37,869 nt of DNA from JAWLGW01 sp964569055 (GCA_964569055.1 CAZMSZ010000021.1:1-37869), one strand, 5' to 3'. Counted from the stretch's first letter, positions 9,689 through 19,652 are shown. Numbers and translations: made by a program. The notes: generated from the sequence alone by a model not told the origin.

Positions 9689-9880
9689 GGACCGCCAAGG
9701 AACGGCTGCCGCTCACTTGCTCACCGCCCTGGCAGAAGAACGGACCGCCAAGGAAGAGCTGGCGCTCACGAGCTCACCGCCCTGGCGGAAGAATGGACCG
9801 CCAAGAAGAGCTGGCGCTCACGAGCTCACCGCCCTGGCAGAAGAACTACCCGCCAAGAGCGCCAAGAGCGCCAAGGAAGA
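9689..9880 (+). repeat. Tandem 52-53 bp direct repeats
   Basis: Units beginning TCACCGCCCTGGC start at 9721, 9774 and 9826, so the periods are 53 and 52 bp. A partial unit lies at 9689-9720 and a divergent one follows to about 9880. The period is not a multiple of three and the frames differ between units, so the array is non-coding. It fills the gap between the mini-secretin and the kinase. The array ends in CAAGGAAGAGCTGTCGC, close to the arm of the repeats around the HNH gene. Confidence 0.85.
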
Positions 9881-9890
9881 GCTGTCGCTG

Positions 9891-9908
9891 CCGGAGGCCT
9901 CCCTCCGG
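9891..9908. terminator. Hairpin downstream of the mini-secretin
   Basis: CCGGAGG (9891-9897) and CCTCCGG (9902-9908) form a 7-bp stem with a 4-nt loop. There is no T-run. It could be a weak terminator for the mini-secretin or part of the kinase leader. Confidence 0.3.
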
Positions 9909-9974
9909 CATCAGGCCGAGAGGCTGTCGCATTCACGCCACTCCCTCCCCCGGACGGAGGAAGGGAACGTTAGC

Positions 9975-12900
9975 GTGGGCCAGGTGCAGTCGGCTTCGAT
10001 CGGTCCCTACGTGCTCGAGGGCGAGCTCGGCCGCGGCGGCACGGGGGTGGTGTTCCGCGCCCGCGCCCCCGACGGCCGGCCCGTCGCGCTCAAGCTGCTC
10101 ACGGCCACGCGGCCCGAGGCCTGGGCGCGCTTCGAGCGCGAGGTCCGGATCCAGCGTGAGCTCGCGGCGGAGGGCGGGTTCGTCGCGGTGCTCGACCTCG
10201 GCCGCGACCCGCGCGGGCCGTACCTGGTGCAGGAGCTCGTGCCGGGCGGCACGCTGCGCGAGCGGCTGCGCGGTCCCTGGCCCGCGCTCGACGTGCTCGA
10301 GCTCGGCGCGGCGCTCGCCACCGCCCTCGGACGGGCCCACGCGCTCGGCGTGGTGCACCGCGACGTGAAGCCCGAGAACGTGCTGTTCGACCCGCAGGGG
10401 CGCGCCCTGCTGATCGACCTCGGCCTGGCCAAGCACGTGGCCGGCGACACGGGCGGGCTCGGGCTGTCGCGCTCGCTGTCCGTCGACGGTGAGCTGCGCG
10501 GGACGGCCGGCTACATGCCGCCCGAGCAGATGGCGGACGCCAAGTCGGCCGACGCCCGCAGCGACGTGTTCGCCTGCGGCGCGATCCTCTACGAGTGCGC
10601 CGCGGGGCAGCCCGCGTTTGCGGGGCACGGCCCGATCGAGGTGATCGAGGCGGCGACCCAGGGGCGCCGCGTCCCTCTGCGCAAGCTGCGCCCGGACCTG
10701 CCCGACGCGCTGGGGCAGGTGATCGAGCGCTGCCTGGCCCGCGAGCCGAGCGCCCGCTACGCGGACGGCGCCGCCCTGGCCGCGGCGCTGGCGCAGGTCG
10801 ACCTCGCCGCGCCGGCGGGTCGCCGGCGNNNNNNNNNNNNNNNNNNNNNNNNNNNNNNNNNNNNNNNNNNNNNNNNNNNNNNNNNNNNNNNNNNNNNNNN
10901 NNNNNNNNNNNNNNNNNNNNNNNNNNNNCCCTGGCCGCGGCGCTGGCGCAGGTCGACCTCGCCGCGCCGGCGGGTCGCCGGCGCGCGTCGCTGGTGACGC
11001 TCGGGGCGCTAGCGCTGGCCGCGGCGGCGGGGGCCGCCTGGAGCACGGCGGGCGGCGACGCCGAGGGGGAGGCCGCGGCGCGGCCGAGTGCGCCGCCGAT
11101 TGGCGACGCGCCGCTCGCGGCGCGCCCGGCGACCCGACCCGCCGACGAGCCCGAGCCCGCGCCTCGGGCGGACGCGCCGCCCGCTGCGGCGGGTGGTGAG
11201 GTCCTGGCCGAGTCCGACGAGCGCGGGGACGTCTTGGAGGAGCACCACGAGGAGGACGACGGAAGCGAGCCGCAGGCCGACGCCGCGGCGCGCGGCGCGA
11301 GCCCGCGCCCCGGCCTGAGGACCGACCTCGCCGCGCTCACCGCGCTCGAGCCGCTCGAGCAGCTCGGGGCCGGACGCACCAAGCACGTCGCGCCGGTGTG
11401 CGGCGTGGCGGTGGACGGGAACGGGCTCGGCTACGCCCTCGACGCGCGCGGCTGGCTGCGGGCCTACGCGCTCCCGAGCGGCGCGTCGCGCGGGGTCGTC
11501 CGCCTGGTCCGCGGCGAGCCGGGGCCTTGGGCCGTGGCGCCCGACGGGCAGCGGGTCGCCGTCGCCGATCGCGAGGGAGGCCGCGGCCGAGTCCGCTCGC
11601 TGCGGGGTGGGCGCGGCCTCGAGCTCAGCGGGCTCGAGCGGATCACGACCTTGGCGTGGGCCCCCGACTCACGGCGGCTCGCGGTCGCGCACGCCGGCGG
11701 CGTCAGCCTGGTGGACATCGAGGCCCGCCGCGCGAGCTCGCTCCTCGCCGCCGAGGAAGCCGGTCCGGTGAGCGCGCTCGCCTTCGGCGCCGGCGGAGGG
11801 CTCGTGATCGGGTGCGAGGCCGGTCCCTTGTTCGCGTTCAGCGCCGCGCCGCCCTACGTGCGGGCCAAGCTCGGCGGCCACCCGGGGGTGCGCGCGCTCG
11901 CCCTCGCGCCGGACGGCGCGCTCGCGGCGAGCGGCGGCGGGGGCGCGCTCGGGCTGTGGGACGCGCGCGCGCTCCGGCTCCAGCGCGAGCGGAGGCTCGA
12001 CGCCGGCGAGGTGCTCGAGCTGCGGTTCGTGGCCGACCGGCGGCTCCTCGTGCTCTGCGAGCGCGCCGCGGTGTGGCTCGACGCCGAGTCCGGCGAAGAG
12101 GAGCGGCGGGTCGCCTCGCCGCGCCCCGCCGCCCTCGCGGCGAGCAGCCCCGACGGGCGACACGCGATCGCGGTCGGCCCAGGGGGCGCCCGCGTCCGGT
12201 TCTTCGACCTCGAGGCCGGGCGCGAGACGCCGTCGGTCCGCGGCCACGGCGGCGCGGTGGTCGCGACGGCCTCCAGCCCCCGCGGCCTGATCACGCTCGG
12301 CGCGGGCGGCGACCCGCTCGCGTGGCGGGACGGGACCCCGTACCTGCTCGGGGCCGAGCTCGCGGCGCTGCGCGCGCCCGCGCCGCCGCGCGCCCTCGCC
12401 ACCCTCGCGGACGGACGCGCCATGCTCGTGGTCACCGGGCGCGGCGAGCTCCACCTGCTCGACTTCGTCGAGTCGCGCGCGCGGCAGGTCGCCGGCGACG
12501 TGTCCGCGGCCCACGCGGCCGCGAGCGCGCGCGGCGACGCCTTCGTCGTGATCGGCGAGGACGGCGTCGCGTGGGGGCTCGACGCGAGCGGGCGCACGAC
12601 GCTCACCCGGCAGGCTCACGCCGTCGCCGGCGAGCGGGTGCTCCCGGGTGAGGGGGGGCTGCTCACGCTGGGGCGCGGGGCGGGCGGCCCCGAAGCCGCC
12701 CTGTGGCGCGCGGCCGAGCTGGTGAACCGGTTCCCGATCGTGCCGGCGCGGGCGGCGGTCCGGCTCGGACCCGCCTGGCTGGCCCTCGGCGGCGCCGACG
12801 GCGCGATCACCCTGTTCGACCTCTCCCGCGGGAGCGCGTCCGCCCACGTGGAGGAGGCCCACCCCGGCGGGGTGCTCGCGCTGGGCGCGGACCCGACCGG

Positions 12901-13102
12901 CCGCCTCCTCCTCTCCAGCGGCGAGGACGGCAGCGTCGCCTGCTGGGAGGCGACCGCCGACGGGCTCCGCCTGCTCGAGCGCGCCGAGCTCGCGACCACG
13001 CATGACCTCGTGGTCTCGATCAGCCCGCTCCGGCAGCACGGGCGCGCGGCCGTCGCGCTCGGCACCGCGCGCGGCGCGGTCGTCGTGTGCGGGTGGCGGT
13101 AG
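9975..13102 (+). CDS. Transmembrane Ser/Thr protein kinase with C-terminal beta-propeller-like sensor region
   Basis: GTG start after GGAGGAAGGGA. Kinase domain at residues about 10-270: glycine loop GELGRGGTGVVF, Lys in VALKLL (about 39), HRDVKPEN (about 128-135), DLG in place of DFG, GTAGYMPPEQ, and CLAREPSARY near the end. A single hydrophobic helix (SLVTLGALALAAAAGAAW) follows, then a charged linker, then about 590 residues of repeated ALAPDGALAASGG / GSVACWEA-type blades, a WD40/PQQ-like propeller placed outside the cytoplasm. An assembly gap of 100 N (10829-10928) breaks the frame. Merging the identical 55-bp flanks restores one 990-aa frame, so I treat this as one gene. It lies between two secretin genes, so a role in controlling or sensing secretion is possible but unproven. 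Confidence 0.88.
10774..10983. other. Assembly gap (100 N) between identical 55-bp flanks
   Basis: Bases 10774-10828 are identical to 10929-10983, on either side of N at 10829-10928. Two contig ends that overlap by 55 bp were apparently scaffolded rather than merged. Deleting 155 bp (10829-10983) joins the kinase and propeller frames exactly. Confidence 0.9.
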
Positions 13103-13193
13103 CGGCAGCGCGGTGTAACTAATTCACTTCCAGCCGGTTATCGGCGCGTGTTGGGCCTCGCGCTGAACCCGCCCGCTGCCCCTTTCGTCCTCG

Positions 13194-13222
13194 TTGAGAC
13201 CCGGGGGTCCGCGCGGTAGACT
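13194..13222 (+). promoter_or_regulatory. Sigma-70-like promoter of the gsp operon
   Basis: TTGAGA (13194-13199) and TAGACT (13217-13222) are separated by 17 bp. The expected transcription start is near 13229, which leaves a leader of about 29 nt with GAGG 5 nt before the gspD ATG. This is the best -35/-10 pair in the window. Confidence 0.6.
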
Positions 13223-13257
13223 CCCGCCCCCATTAACTCTTTCCAGCCGAGGCATCT

Positions 13258-15438
13258 ATGCCGCGCAACCGGACGGCCTGGCTCGCGCTCGTCGCCCTGT
13301 TCCTGCTCCTGGCGGGGGCGGCGCGCGAGGCGTCCGCCCAGGAGAAGCCCAGCGACAGCGCCTCCAAGGAGGAGTTCTTCCGGGCCAACGACGAGGTCGC
13401 CGCCTCGCAGATCCTCGCCACCTGGGCCACCAAGTTCGACGCGCTGCTGGTGCAGGACCCGCAGGTGGCCTCGGTCCGGATCAAGTTCCTCACCAACACC
13501 AAGACGGAGATGACCTGGGGCGCGATCAAGCAGATCCTCGACTTCTACGACGTGGTCGTGGTCGAGAGCCAGCCCACGGCGGGCGGCCCCTGGTTGATCC
13601 GGGCGCACCACCGCCGGAGCATCAGCCAGAAGGAGGGCCCGCCCTGGCGCTACGTCGAGGGCGACGAGGTGCCCGAGCACGACGAGATCGTGACGGCCGT
13701 GTTCCAGATCAAGAACGGCGCGGCCAACTCGATCTTCGCCACCGTCCGCGGGCTCCAGACCCGCGACACCAACCGGATCGGCAACATCCTCTACGTGCCC
13801 GGGCCCGAGGTCCTGATCATCGTCGACCTCGCCAGCAAGGTCCGCTACTACGGGCGGGTGATCGAAGCCCTCGACGTGGAGGGCCCGCGCCAGCGCATGG
13901 AGATCTACCAGATCAACTACGCGCCGGTGCAGGACCTCGCGAGCGTGCTGACCAACGTGATCGCCACCCTGGGCGGCGCCACCGGCCAGCAGCAAGGCGG
14001 CGGGCCGGTGGTCGTCAACCAGCCTGGCCGGCCCGGCGGCGCCTCGCAGGTCCTCGCCGACGCGCGCACCAACCAGCTGATCGTGGCGGCGTTCCCCTCG
14101 GACTTCACCCTGATCGAGCGGGTGATCAACGCGCTCGACGTGCGCGTGGCCCCGCCCACCGGCAGGTTCCACGTCTACAAGTGCAAGGACGCCGACGCCG
14201 AGGACCTCGCGGCCAAGATCCAGGAGCTGTTCACGGGCGTGGCCCCCGCGACCCGTTCGAGCAGCAGCACCACCCAGCAGCCCAACCGCCCCGGCATGAC
14301 GCCGCGCCCGACCGCGACCGCGGGCGCCGCCGTGCTCTCGGAGGCGACGGGGGTCAACGAGGTCGAGACCCGGATCGTGGCCGACGAGCGGACCAACTCG
14401 CTCCTGATCCAGGCCGAGGACCGCGCCTACCGCGAGATCCTCACGGTGCTCGAGCAGCTCGACCGCAAGCGGCGCCGCGTCATGATCGAGGCGGAGGTGT
14501 GGGAGATCGCGACCCCCTCCGACAGCATGACGATCGGGTTCGAGCTCGCCGCGCTCACCAACGCCCACGAGGACAGCAACCGCCCCTCGGCCGCGACCAG
14601 CTTCGGGCTGTCGCAGCTCGACATCGAGACCGACGCCGACGGCAACCCGACGCGCCTCAGCCGCCTGCCCAGCCTGGCCGGCGGGATCACGGCGGTCCTG
14701 ACCCGCGACACCTTCGACAAGATCCCGATCCTGATGACGGCCGTGGCGAACTTCAGCGAGTCGCGCCTGGTCACCAAGCCGTTCGCGATCACCAACGACA
14801 ACACGCCGGCCACCTTCACCCTGGCCGACCGCCAGCCGTTCCTCACCACCACGGTCAACAACGTCGCCAGCCAGCAGAACGTGCAGTTCGTCGACGCCAA
14901 CTCGACGCTCACGATCGAGCCGCAGGTCAACTCCGAGGAGAACCTCACCCTCAAGCTGACCCTCGAGATCTCGACCTTCGGCGCCCGCCCCTCCTCCGAC
15001 CTGCCGCCCGCCACCAACACCCGCAAGTACGAGGGCGAGGTCACCGTCGCCAACAACCACTACGTGGTGTTCGGCGGGCTCGAGCGCGAGACCGAGAGCT
15101 TCACCGAGAGCAAGGTCCCGTTCCTGGGGGACATCCCGATCCTGGGGCACCTGTTCAAGAACTGGACGCGCGACCGCAGCAAGACCAAGCTCTACATCTT
15201 CATTCGCCCCACGATCTTCGCGGACGAGGGCTTCGGGGCGGAGAAGCGGCTCGCCAGCGCCATGCGCGAGCGGGCGCACGTGGAGAGCGCGCGCGAGGAC
15301 TGGCTCCCGCCGATCGTGCCCGACCGCTACCTCAAGGGCGCCGGCTACACGCTGCAGGACGAGGCGTTCGACGTGTTCGGCAGCGGGAGCGCGAACCCGT
15401 TCTCCGCGGGGGCGAGCGTCCCGCTCGGCGACGAGTGA
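13258..15438 (+). CDS. gspD: Type II secretion secretin GspD
   Basis: 726 aa, forming the outer-membrane secretin ring. Signal peptide at residues 1-30 (LALVALFLLLAGAAREASAQ). An N0-like domain follows, then N1-N3-type repeats with the typical ADARTNQLIV / ADERTNSLLI strands at about residues 264 and 378. The secretin domain runs from about 400 (RRRVMIEAEVWEI) to about 660 with YVVFGGLE and LGDIPILGHLFK. A further S-domain-like tail of about 80 residues ends YTLQDEAFDVFG. The Gln/Pro-rich insert at about residues 325-360 is a flexible loop. It is the first gene of the operon, with its own promoter. Its stop overlaps the gspE start (GTGA). Confidence 0.93.
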   Translation: MPRNRTAWLALVALFLLLAGAAREASAQEKPSDSASKEEFFRANDEVAASQILATWATKFDALLVQDPQVASVRIKFLTNTKTEMTWGAIKQILDFYDVVVVESQPTAGGPWLIRAHHRRSISQKEGPPWRYVEGDEVPEHDEIVTAVFQIKNGAANSIFATVRGLQTRDTNRIGNILYVPGPEVLIIVDLASKVRYYGRVIEALDVEGPRQRMEIYQINYAPVQDLASVLTNVIATLGGATGQQQGGGPVVVNQPGRPGGASQVLADARTNQLIVAAFPSDFTLIERVINALDVRVAPPTGRFHVYKCKDADAEDLAAKIQELFTGVAPATRSSSSTTQQPNRPGMTPRPTATAGAAVLSEATGVNEVETRIVADERTNSLLIQAEDRAYREILTVLEQLDRKRRRVMIEAEVWEIATPSDSMTIGFELAALTNAHEDSNRPSAATSFGLSQLDIETDADGNPTRLSRLPSLAGGITAVLTRDTFDKIPILMTAVANFSESRLVTKPFAITNDNTPATFTLADRQPFLTTTVNNVASQQNVQFVDANSTLTIEPQVNSEENLTLKLTLEISTFGARPSSDLPPATNTRKYEGEVTVANNHYVVFGGLERETESFTESKVPFLGDIPILGHLFKNWTRDRSKTKLYIFIRPTIFADEGFGAEKRLASAMRERAHVESAREDWLPPIVPDRYLKGAGYTLQDEAFDVFGSGSANPFSAGASVPLGDE

Positions 15439-17141
15439 GGCGGCGCATCCTCAAGGCGCTCGTCCGCGAGGGGGCCCTGACCGAGGCGCAGGTCGAGGAG
15501 GCCCTGAAGGAGGAGCAGGAGAACGGCACCAGCTTCGACCGGGTCCTGCGCGACAAGGGCTGGGTCACCGAGGAGCGGCTGCTCACGGTGATCCACCGCA
15601 AGACCTTCTGGCCGTTCGAGCGCTCGCTCGCCGAGAAGGAGGTCCCCAAGGAGTTCCTCGAGAAGGTCCCGCTCCCGCTCGCGCGCAAGCACAACCTCGT
15701 GTGCGTGGGGGTCGACGCCGAGGGCACCTACCGGATCGCGACCTGCGAGCCGTTCAACTACCACTCCATGGACGAGGTCTCGAGCCTGCTCGAGGCCGAG
15801 GTCAGCCCCGTCCTCGCCAGCCGCTCCGAGATCACCGCGCTGCTCAACCGCTCCTACACCGGGCGCGGCGAGGACTTCAGCGAGCAGATCGCCGAGCTCG
15901 AGGGGGACGAGGGGCTCGTCAAGCTCGAGGACGACGACGACGACACCGAGGACATCCTCAACGACCAGGACAAGGGCCCGATCATCCGGCTGGTCAACCG
16001 GATCATCTTCGACGGCTACCGGATGCGCTCCTCGGACATCCACTTCCAGCCGCTCGAGGAGAAGCTGCTCGTCCGCTACCGGATCGACGGGATCCTCTAC
16101 AGCAAGGACGAGATCCCCAAGCAGTTCCAGGACGCGGTGATCACCCGCCTCAAGGTGATGTCGAAGATGGACATCGCCGAGCGGCGCCTCCCGCAGGACG
16201 GCCGCGCCAGCTGCCAGATCGGCGACAGCGAGGTCGACATCCGCTTCAACTCGGTGCCGACCGCCTACGGCGAGCGGGTCGTGCTCCGGCTCCTCGACAA
16301 GTCCTCCAAGACCTACCACCTCGAGTCGATCGGCCTCTCCAACGAGGACTACCGCCGCGTCTCGCGCCTGATCGGCTACCAGCACGGGATCATCCTGGTG
16401 ACCGGGCCGACCGGCTCGGGCAAGACGACCACGCTCTACGCCGGGCTCTCGAAGATCAACTCCGAGACGATCAACTGCATCACGATCGAGGACCCGATCG
16501 AGTACCACCTGCCCGGGATCAGCCAGATCCAGGTCTCGTCCAAGAAGGGGCTGACCTTCGACAAGGGCCTGCGCGCCCTGCTCCGGCAGGACCCCGACGT
16601 CATGATGGTCGGCGAGATCCGCGACGGCGAGACGGCCCGGATCGCGATCCAGGCCGCGCTCACCGGCCACCTCGTGTTCAGCACGCTGCACACCAACGAC
16701 GCGCCCTCGTCGGTCACCCGCCTGCTCGACATCGGGGTCGAGCCCTACCTCGTGGCCTCCTCGGTGATCGCGGTGATCGCCCAGCGCCTGGTGCGCGTGA
16801 TCTGCCCCGAGTGCCGCAGCGAGTACGAGCCCACGCAGGAGGAGCTCGACGAGGTCGGGCTCACGCGCGAGCAGCTCGTGGACGGGCTGGTCTACCTCGG
16901 CATGGGCTGCGAGCGCTGCATCGAGACGGGCTACGTCGGCCGGACCGCGATCTACGAGATCCTGACGATCACCGAGCAGGTGCGCGAGAAGGTGATCGCG
17001 CGGGCAGGCGCGAGCGTCATCAAGGAGACGGCGCTCGCGCAGGGCATGCGGACGCTCCGCATGGACGGCGCGCGCAAGGTCGTCGAGGGGGCCACCACCG
17101 TCGAGGAGGTCCTCCGCGTGACGCAGCTCGACATGAGTTAG
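15435..17141 (+). CDS. gspE: Type II secretion / type IV pilus assembly ATPase GspE
   Basis: 568 aa. Cytoplasmic hexameric ATPase that powers pseudopilus assembly. The GTG start overlaps the gspD stop by 4 nt, so translation is probably coupled. The N-terminal MshEN-like domain (about 1-150) is followed by an acidic stretch DDDDDTED. The catalytic half has Walker A GPTGSGKTT (about 324-332), an Asp box ITIEDPIEY, Walker B-type MMVGEIRD and a His box TGHLVFSTLHTND. The zinc tetracysteine motif CPEC...CERC (about 457-494) is intact. All motifs needed for activity are present. Confidence 0.95.
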   Translation: MRRRILKALVREGALTEAQVEEALKEEQENGTSFDRVLRDKGWVTEERLLTVIHRKTFWPFERSLAEKEVPKEFLEKVPLPLARKHNLVCVGVDAEGTYRIATCEPFNYHSMDEVSSLLEAEVSPVLASRSEITALLNRSYTGRGEDFSEQIAELEGDEGLVKLEDDDDDTEDILNDQDKGPIIRLVNRIIFDGYRMRSSDIHFQPLEEKLLVRYRIDGILYSKDEIPKQFQDAVITRLKVMSKMDIAERRLPQDGRASCQIGDSEVDIRFNSVPTAYGERVVLRLLDKSSKTYHLESIGLSNEDYRRVSRLIGYQHGIILVTGPTGSGKTTTLYAGLSKINSETINCITIEDPIEYHLPGISQIQVSSKKGLTFDKGLRALLRQDPDVMMVGEIRDGETARIAIQAALTGHLVFSTLHTNDAPSSVTRLLDIGVEPYLVASSVIAVIAQRLVRVICPECRSEYEPTQEELDEVGLTREQLVDGLVYLGMGCERCIETGYVGRTAIYEILTITEQVREKVIARAGASVIKETALAQGMRTLRMDGARKVVEGATTVEEVLRVTQLDMS

Positions 17142-17151
17142 CAGGCATCCC

Positions 17152-18423
17152 ATGCCGGTGTTCGAGTACAAGGCCTTCGACGCCAGCGGCGCCCCCAAGC
17201 AGGGGATCATCGACGCGACCACCGCCAAGGACGCGCGCGAGAAGCTGCGCGGCCGCAAGCTGTTCGTCACCGACATCAACGCCGTCCGCAAGGGCGGCAA
17301 GCAGCTCCCGGCCAAGAAGAGCGAGGGCGGCGACGAGGGGTCCGAGCTGTTCTCGACCCAGGGCGCCAGCTTCAGCCTCCAGAAGCTGTTCGCCGGCAAG
17401 GCCCGCGCCGAGCTCGGCAGCGTGACGCGCCTCCTCGCCACGCTGCTGCGCGCGGGGATCCCGCTGGTCGACGCGATCAGCTCGGTGATCCAGCAGGTCG
17501 AGGACGCCTACCTCTCCACCGTCCTGCGGCAGGTGCGCGAGGACCTGCAGGGCGGCGTGGGCCTCGCCGACGCGGTGGCGCAGCACCCCGAGCTGTTCGA
17601 CCCGCTCTACGTCAACATGGTCCGCGCCGGCGAGGCCTCGGGCGCGCTCGACGAGGTGCTCCGCCGCGTGGCCAACTTCATGCAGGCCCAGGCCCGCATG
17701 AAGAACCGCGTCTCCACCGCGCTCACCTACCCCATGATCATGGCGGTGATGGGCGTGGGCGTGGTGTGCTTCCTGCTCGCGTTCGTGGTCCCCAAGATCA
17801 TCAAGGTCGTCACCAAGCGCGGCACCGCGCTCCCGCTCCCCACCCAGATCCTGGTCACGGTCCAGGACGCCTTCCTCAGCTACTGGTGGCTCGGGATCCT
17901 GTTGGCGCTGCTGTCGTGGGTGGCCTACACGGCGGTCGTGCGCACCGAGCGCGGCGCCATGGCGCGGGACACCTACAAGCTCAAGCTCCCGGTGCTCGGC
18001 GAGCTGTTCCGCAAGCAGTCGGTCGCCCGGTTCGCCCACACGTTCGCGACCCTGCTCCGCTCGGGGATCCAGGCCACCGAGTGCCTGCGGATCCTCTCGA
18101 CCGTGGTCGACAACAAGCTGCTCGGCAAGGTGCTGACCGAGGTCCGCGGGCGGATCCTCGAGGGCACCGACATCTCCACCCCGCTCAAGCAGAGCAAGAT
18201 CTTCCCGCCGGTCGTGGGCGACATGATCGCGATCGGCGAGGAGTCGGGCCAGCTCGAGGAGCTGCTCGAGCGGATCGCGGAGACCTACGACGAGGAGATC
18301 GACCTCACCAGCCAGAAGGTCACCTCGCTGATCGAGCCGCTGATCATCGTCTTCATGGCCTTCATCGTGGGGTTCATCGTGCTCGCGATCGTGCTGCCGC
18401 TCGTCCAGGGCTTCAAGTTCTAG
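17152..18423 (+). CDS. gspF: Type II secretion inner-membrane platform protein GspF
   Basis: 423 aa. Starts MPVFEYKAFDASG, the usual GspF/PilC opening. Two homologous T2SSF domains (about 70-195 and 270-395) each carry the LLRAGIPLVDAI / LLRSGIQATECL helix and an EESGQLEELL-type motif. Three hydrophobic segments lie at about 185-215, 240-262 and 392-420. It recruits the GspE ATPase to the membrane. It follows gspE by 10 bp. Confidence 0.95.
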   Translation: MPVFEYKAFDASGAPKQGIIDATTAKDAREKLRGRKLFVTDINAVRKGGKQLPAKKSEGGDEGSELFSTQGASFSLQKLFAGKARAELGSVTRLLATLLRAGIPLVDAISSVIQQVEDAYLSTVLRQVREDLQGGVGLADAVAQHPELFDPLYVNMVRAGEASGALDEVLRRVANFMQAQARMKNRVSTALTYPMIMAVMGVGVVCFLLAFVVPKIIKVVTKRGTALPLPTQILVTVQDAFLSYWWLGILLALLSWVAYTAVVRTERGAMARDTYKLKLPVLGELFRKQSVARFAHTFATLLRSGIQATECLRILSTVVDNKLLGKVLTEVRGRILEGTDISTPLKQSKIFPPVVGDMIAIGEESGQLEELLERIAETYDEEIDLTSQKVTSLIEPLIIVFMAFIVGFIVLAIVLPLVQGFKF

Positions 18424-18437
18424 GCGGCGGGCTGGGC

Positions 18438-18443
18438 TATGCT
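18438..18443 (+). promoter_or_regulatory. Possible internal -10 box before gspG
   Basis: TATGCT stands in the 56-bp gap between gspF and gspG, the widest gap in the gsp operon core. Separate expression of the major pseudopilin would be expected. No good -35 hexamer is visible, so confidence is low. Confidence 0.25.
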
Positions 18444-18479
18444 GGGGCGCAAACCTGCTGGGTACACAAGGAGTCAGCC

Positions 18480-18929
18480 GTGAACATCACCCGCCGTCGT
18501 CGTCGCGCCCCGCGCGGCTTCACTCTGGTCGAGCTGATGGTCGTGATCGCGATCATCGGCCTGCTCGCCGCCGTCGTCACGGTCAACGTGATCAGCCAGA
18601 TGGACGAGGCGCGCAAGACCAAGGTCGCGGCCGACATGCAGGCGATCGAGGACGCGCTCAAGCTGTTCAAGGTCAACATGGGCTACTACCCCGACAGCAA
18701 CCAGTTCAACCTCCTCTGGGAGGCGCCGGCCAACGGCGGGTCGCGCTGGAAGGGGCCCTACCTGGAGGAGTACCCGCCGGTCGACCCCTGGGGCGCCCAG
18801 TACACGTATCAGTACAACGGGCGCGGCGACTTCGAGATCACCAGCTACGGCGCTGACGGCGCGCCGGGCGGGGTCGACGAGGCCGCCGACCTCTCCAGCA
18901 AGACGATCAACCAGAACGAGCCGCAGTAG
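18480..18929 (+). CDS. gspG: Major pseudopilin GspG
   Basis: 149 aa, GTG start 6 nt after AAGGAG. A short basic leader (NITRRRRRAPRG) precedes the prepilin peptidase site RG^FTLVELMVV, with Glu at +5 and a 20-residue hydrophobic helix. The globular part carries the GspG hallmarks: alternation of a helix (MQAIEDALKLFKVNMGYYP), PYLEEYPPVDPWG and a C-terminal calcium-loop-like YGADGAPGG. It forms the pseudopilus shaft. The last residues are slightly longer than in typical GspG. Confidence 0.95.
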   Translation: MNITRRRRRAPRGFTLVELMVVIAIIGLLAAVVTVNVISQMDEARKTKVAADMQAIEDALKLFKVNMGYYPDSNQFNLLWEAPANGGSRWKGPYLEEYPPVDPWGAQYTYQYNGRGDFEITSYGADGAPGGVDEAADLSSKTINQNEPQ

Positions 18930-18934
18930 GCACC

Positions 18935-19648
18935 ATGCGCGCGCGGGGCTTCACGCTCATCGAGGTGATGGCGGTCATGATGATCGTCGGGATCGTGCTG
19001 ATCGCGATCGTCCCCGCCCTCGACGGCATGGTCCCGAGCTACCGCATGACGGCGGGGGCGCGCAAGGTCGCCTCCACCATCGAGCTGGCCCAGAGCGAGG
19101 CGATCGGCCGCCGCAAGGAGTACGCGATCGCCTACGACCTCGACCACCACACCTACTGGCTGGTGCTCCCGCAGGCGCCCGGGGGGGACGACGAGCGGCG
19201 CCAGCAGCAGGAGGCCGGCGACGACGCGGGTGAAGGGCTGATGGACGACCTCGGCGCCGGCGCGCCGAGCGGCGGCGGCGATCAGCGCCCGCTCGACGAC
19301 CTCGAGCACGGCCCGCCGCCGCCCGACCCCGCGGCGGCGGCCGAGGTCCCCGCCGAGGAGGAGATCCCCGAGGACTTCACCGAGCGCGACGCCCTCGCGC
19401 CCACCTCGCTCGGGGAGGGGGTGCAGCTCTCGCTCGTGGTCGTGGGCGACGAGGAGCACCGCAGCGGGGTGGTCTACGTGCCCTTCTCCCGCCTGGGGGA
19501 CGCCGGGTCGCACGTGGTCGGGCTCCGGCTGGACGAAGCGGAGGATGGCGACGGGCGGGGCGAGATCTGGGTCGAGTTCAACGCGCTGACCCGCACGATC
19601 CAGTACCACGACCAGCGCCCCGAGCGGCGCACGCTCGAAGGGAGCTGA
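18935..19648 (+). CDS. gspH: Minor pseudopilin GspH-like
   Basis: 237 aa, with prepilin motif RARG^FTLIEVMAVMMIVG at the extreme N-terminus. Then a helix (GARKVASTIELAQSEAIGRRK) and a beta-rich C-terminal part typical of GspH (VYVPFSRLGDAG...). An acidic, Pro/Gly/Asp-rich insert of about 60 residues (about 84-145) interrupts the globular domain, making it longer than usual GspH (about 170-190 aa). It starts 5 bp after gspG. The H assignment rests on position and fold pattern. Confidence 0.8.
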   Translation: MRARGFTLIEVMAVMMIVGIVLIAIVPALDGMVPSYRMTAGARKVASTIELAQSEAIGRRKEYAIAYDLDHHTYWLVLPQAPGGDDERRQQQEAGDDAGEGLMDDLGAGAPSGGGDQRPLDDLEHGPPPPDPAAAAEVPAEEEIPEDFTERDALAPTSLGEGVQLSLVVVGDEEHRSGVVYVPFSRLGDAGSHVVGLRLDEAEDGDGRGEIWVEFNALTRTIQYHDQRPERRTLEGS

Positions 19649-19652
19649 GCCG

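Noticed and set aside
10829..10928. Two separate genes either side of the N gap
   Set aside because: The 55-bp identical flanks and the exact frame restoration on merging show one kinase gene.
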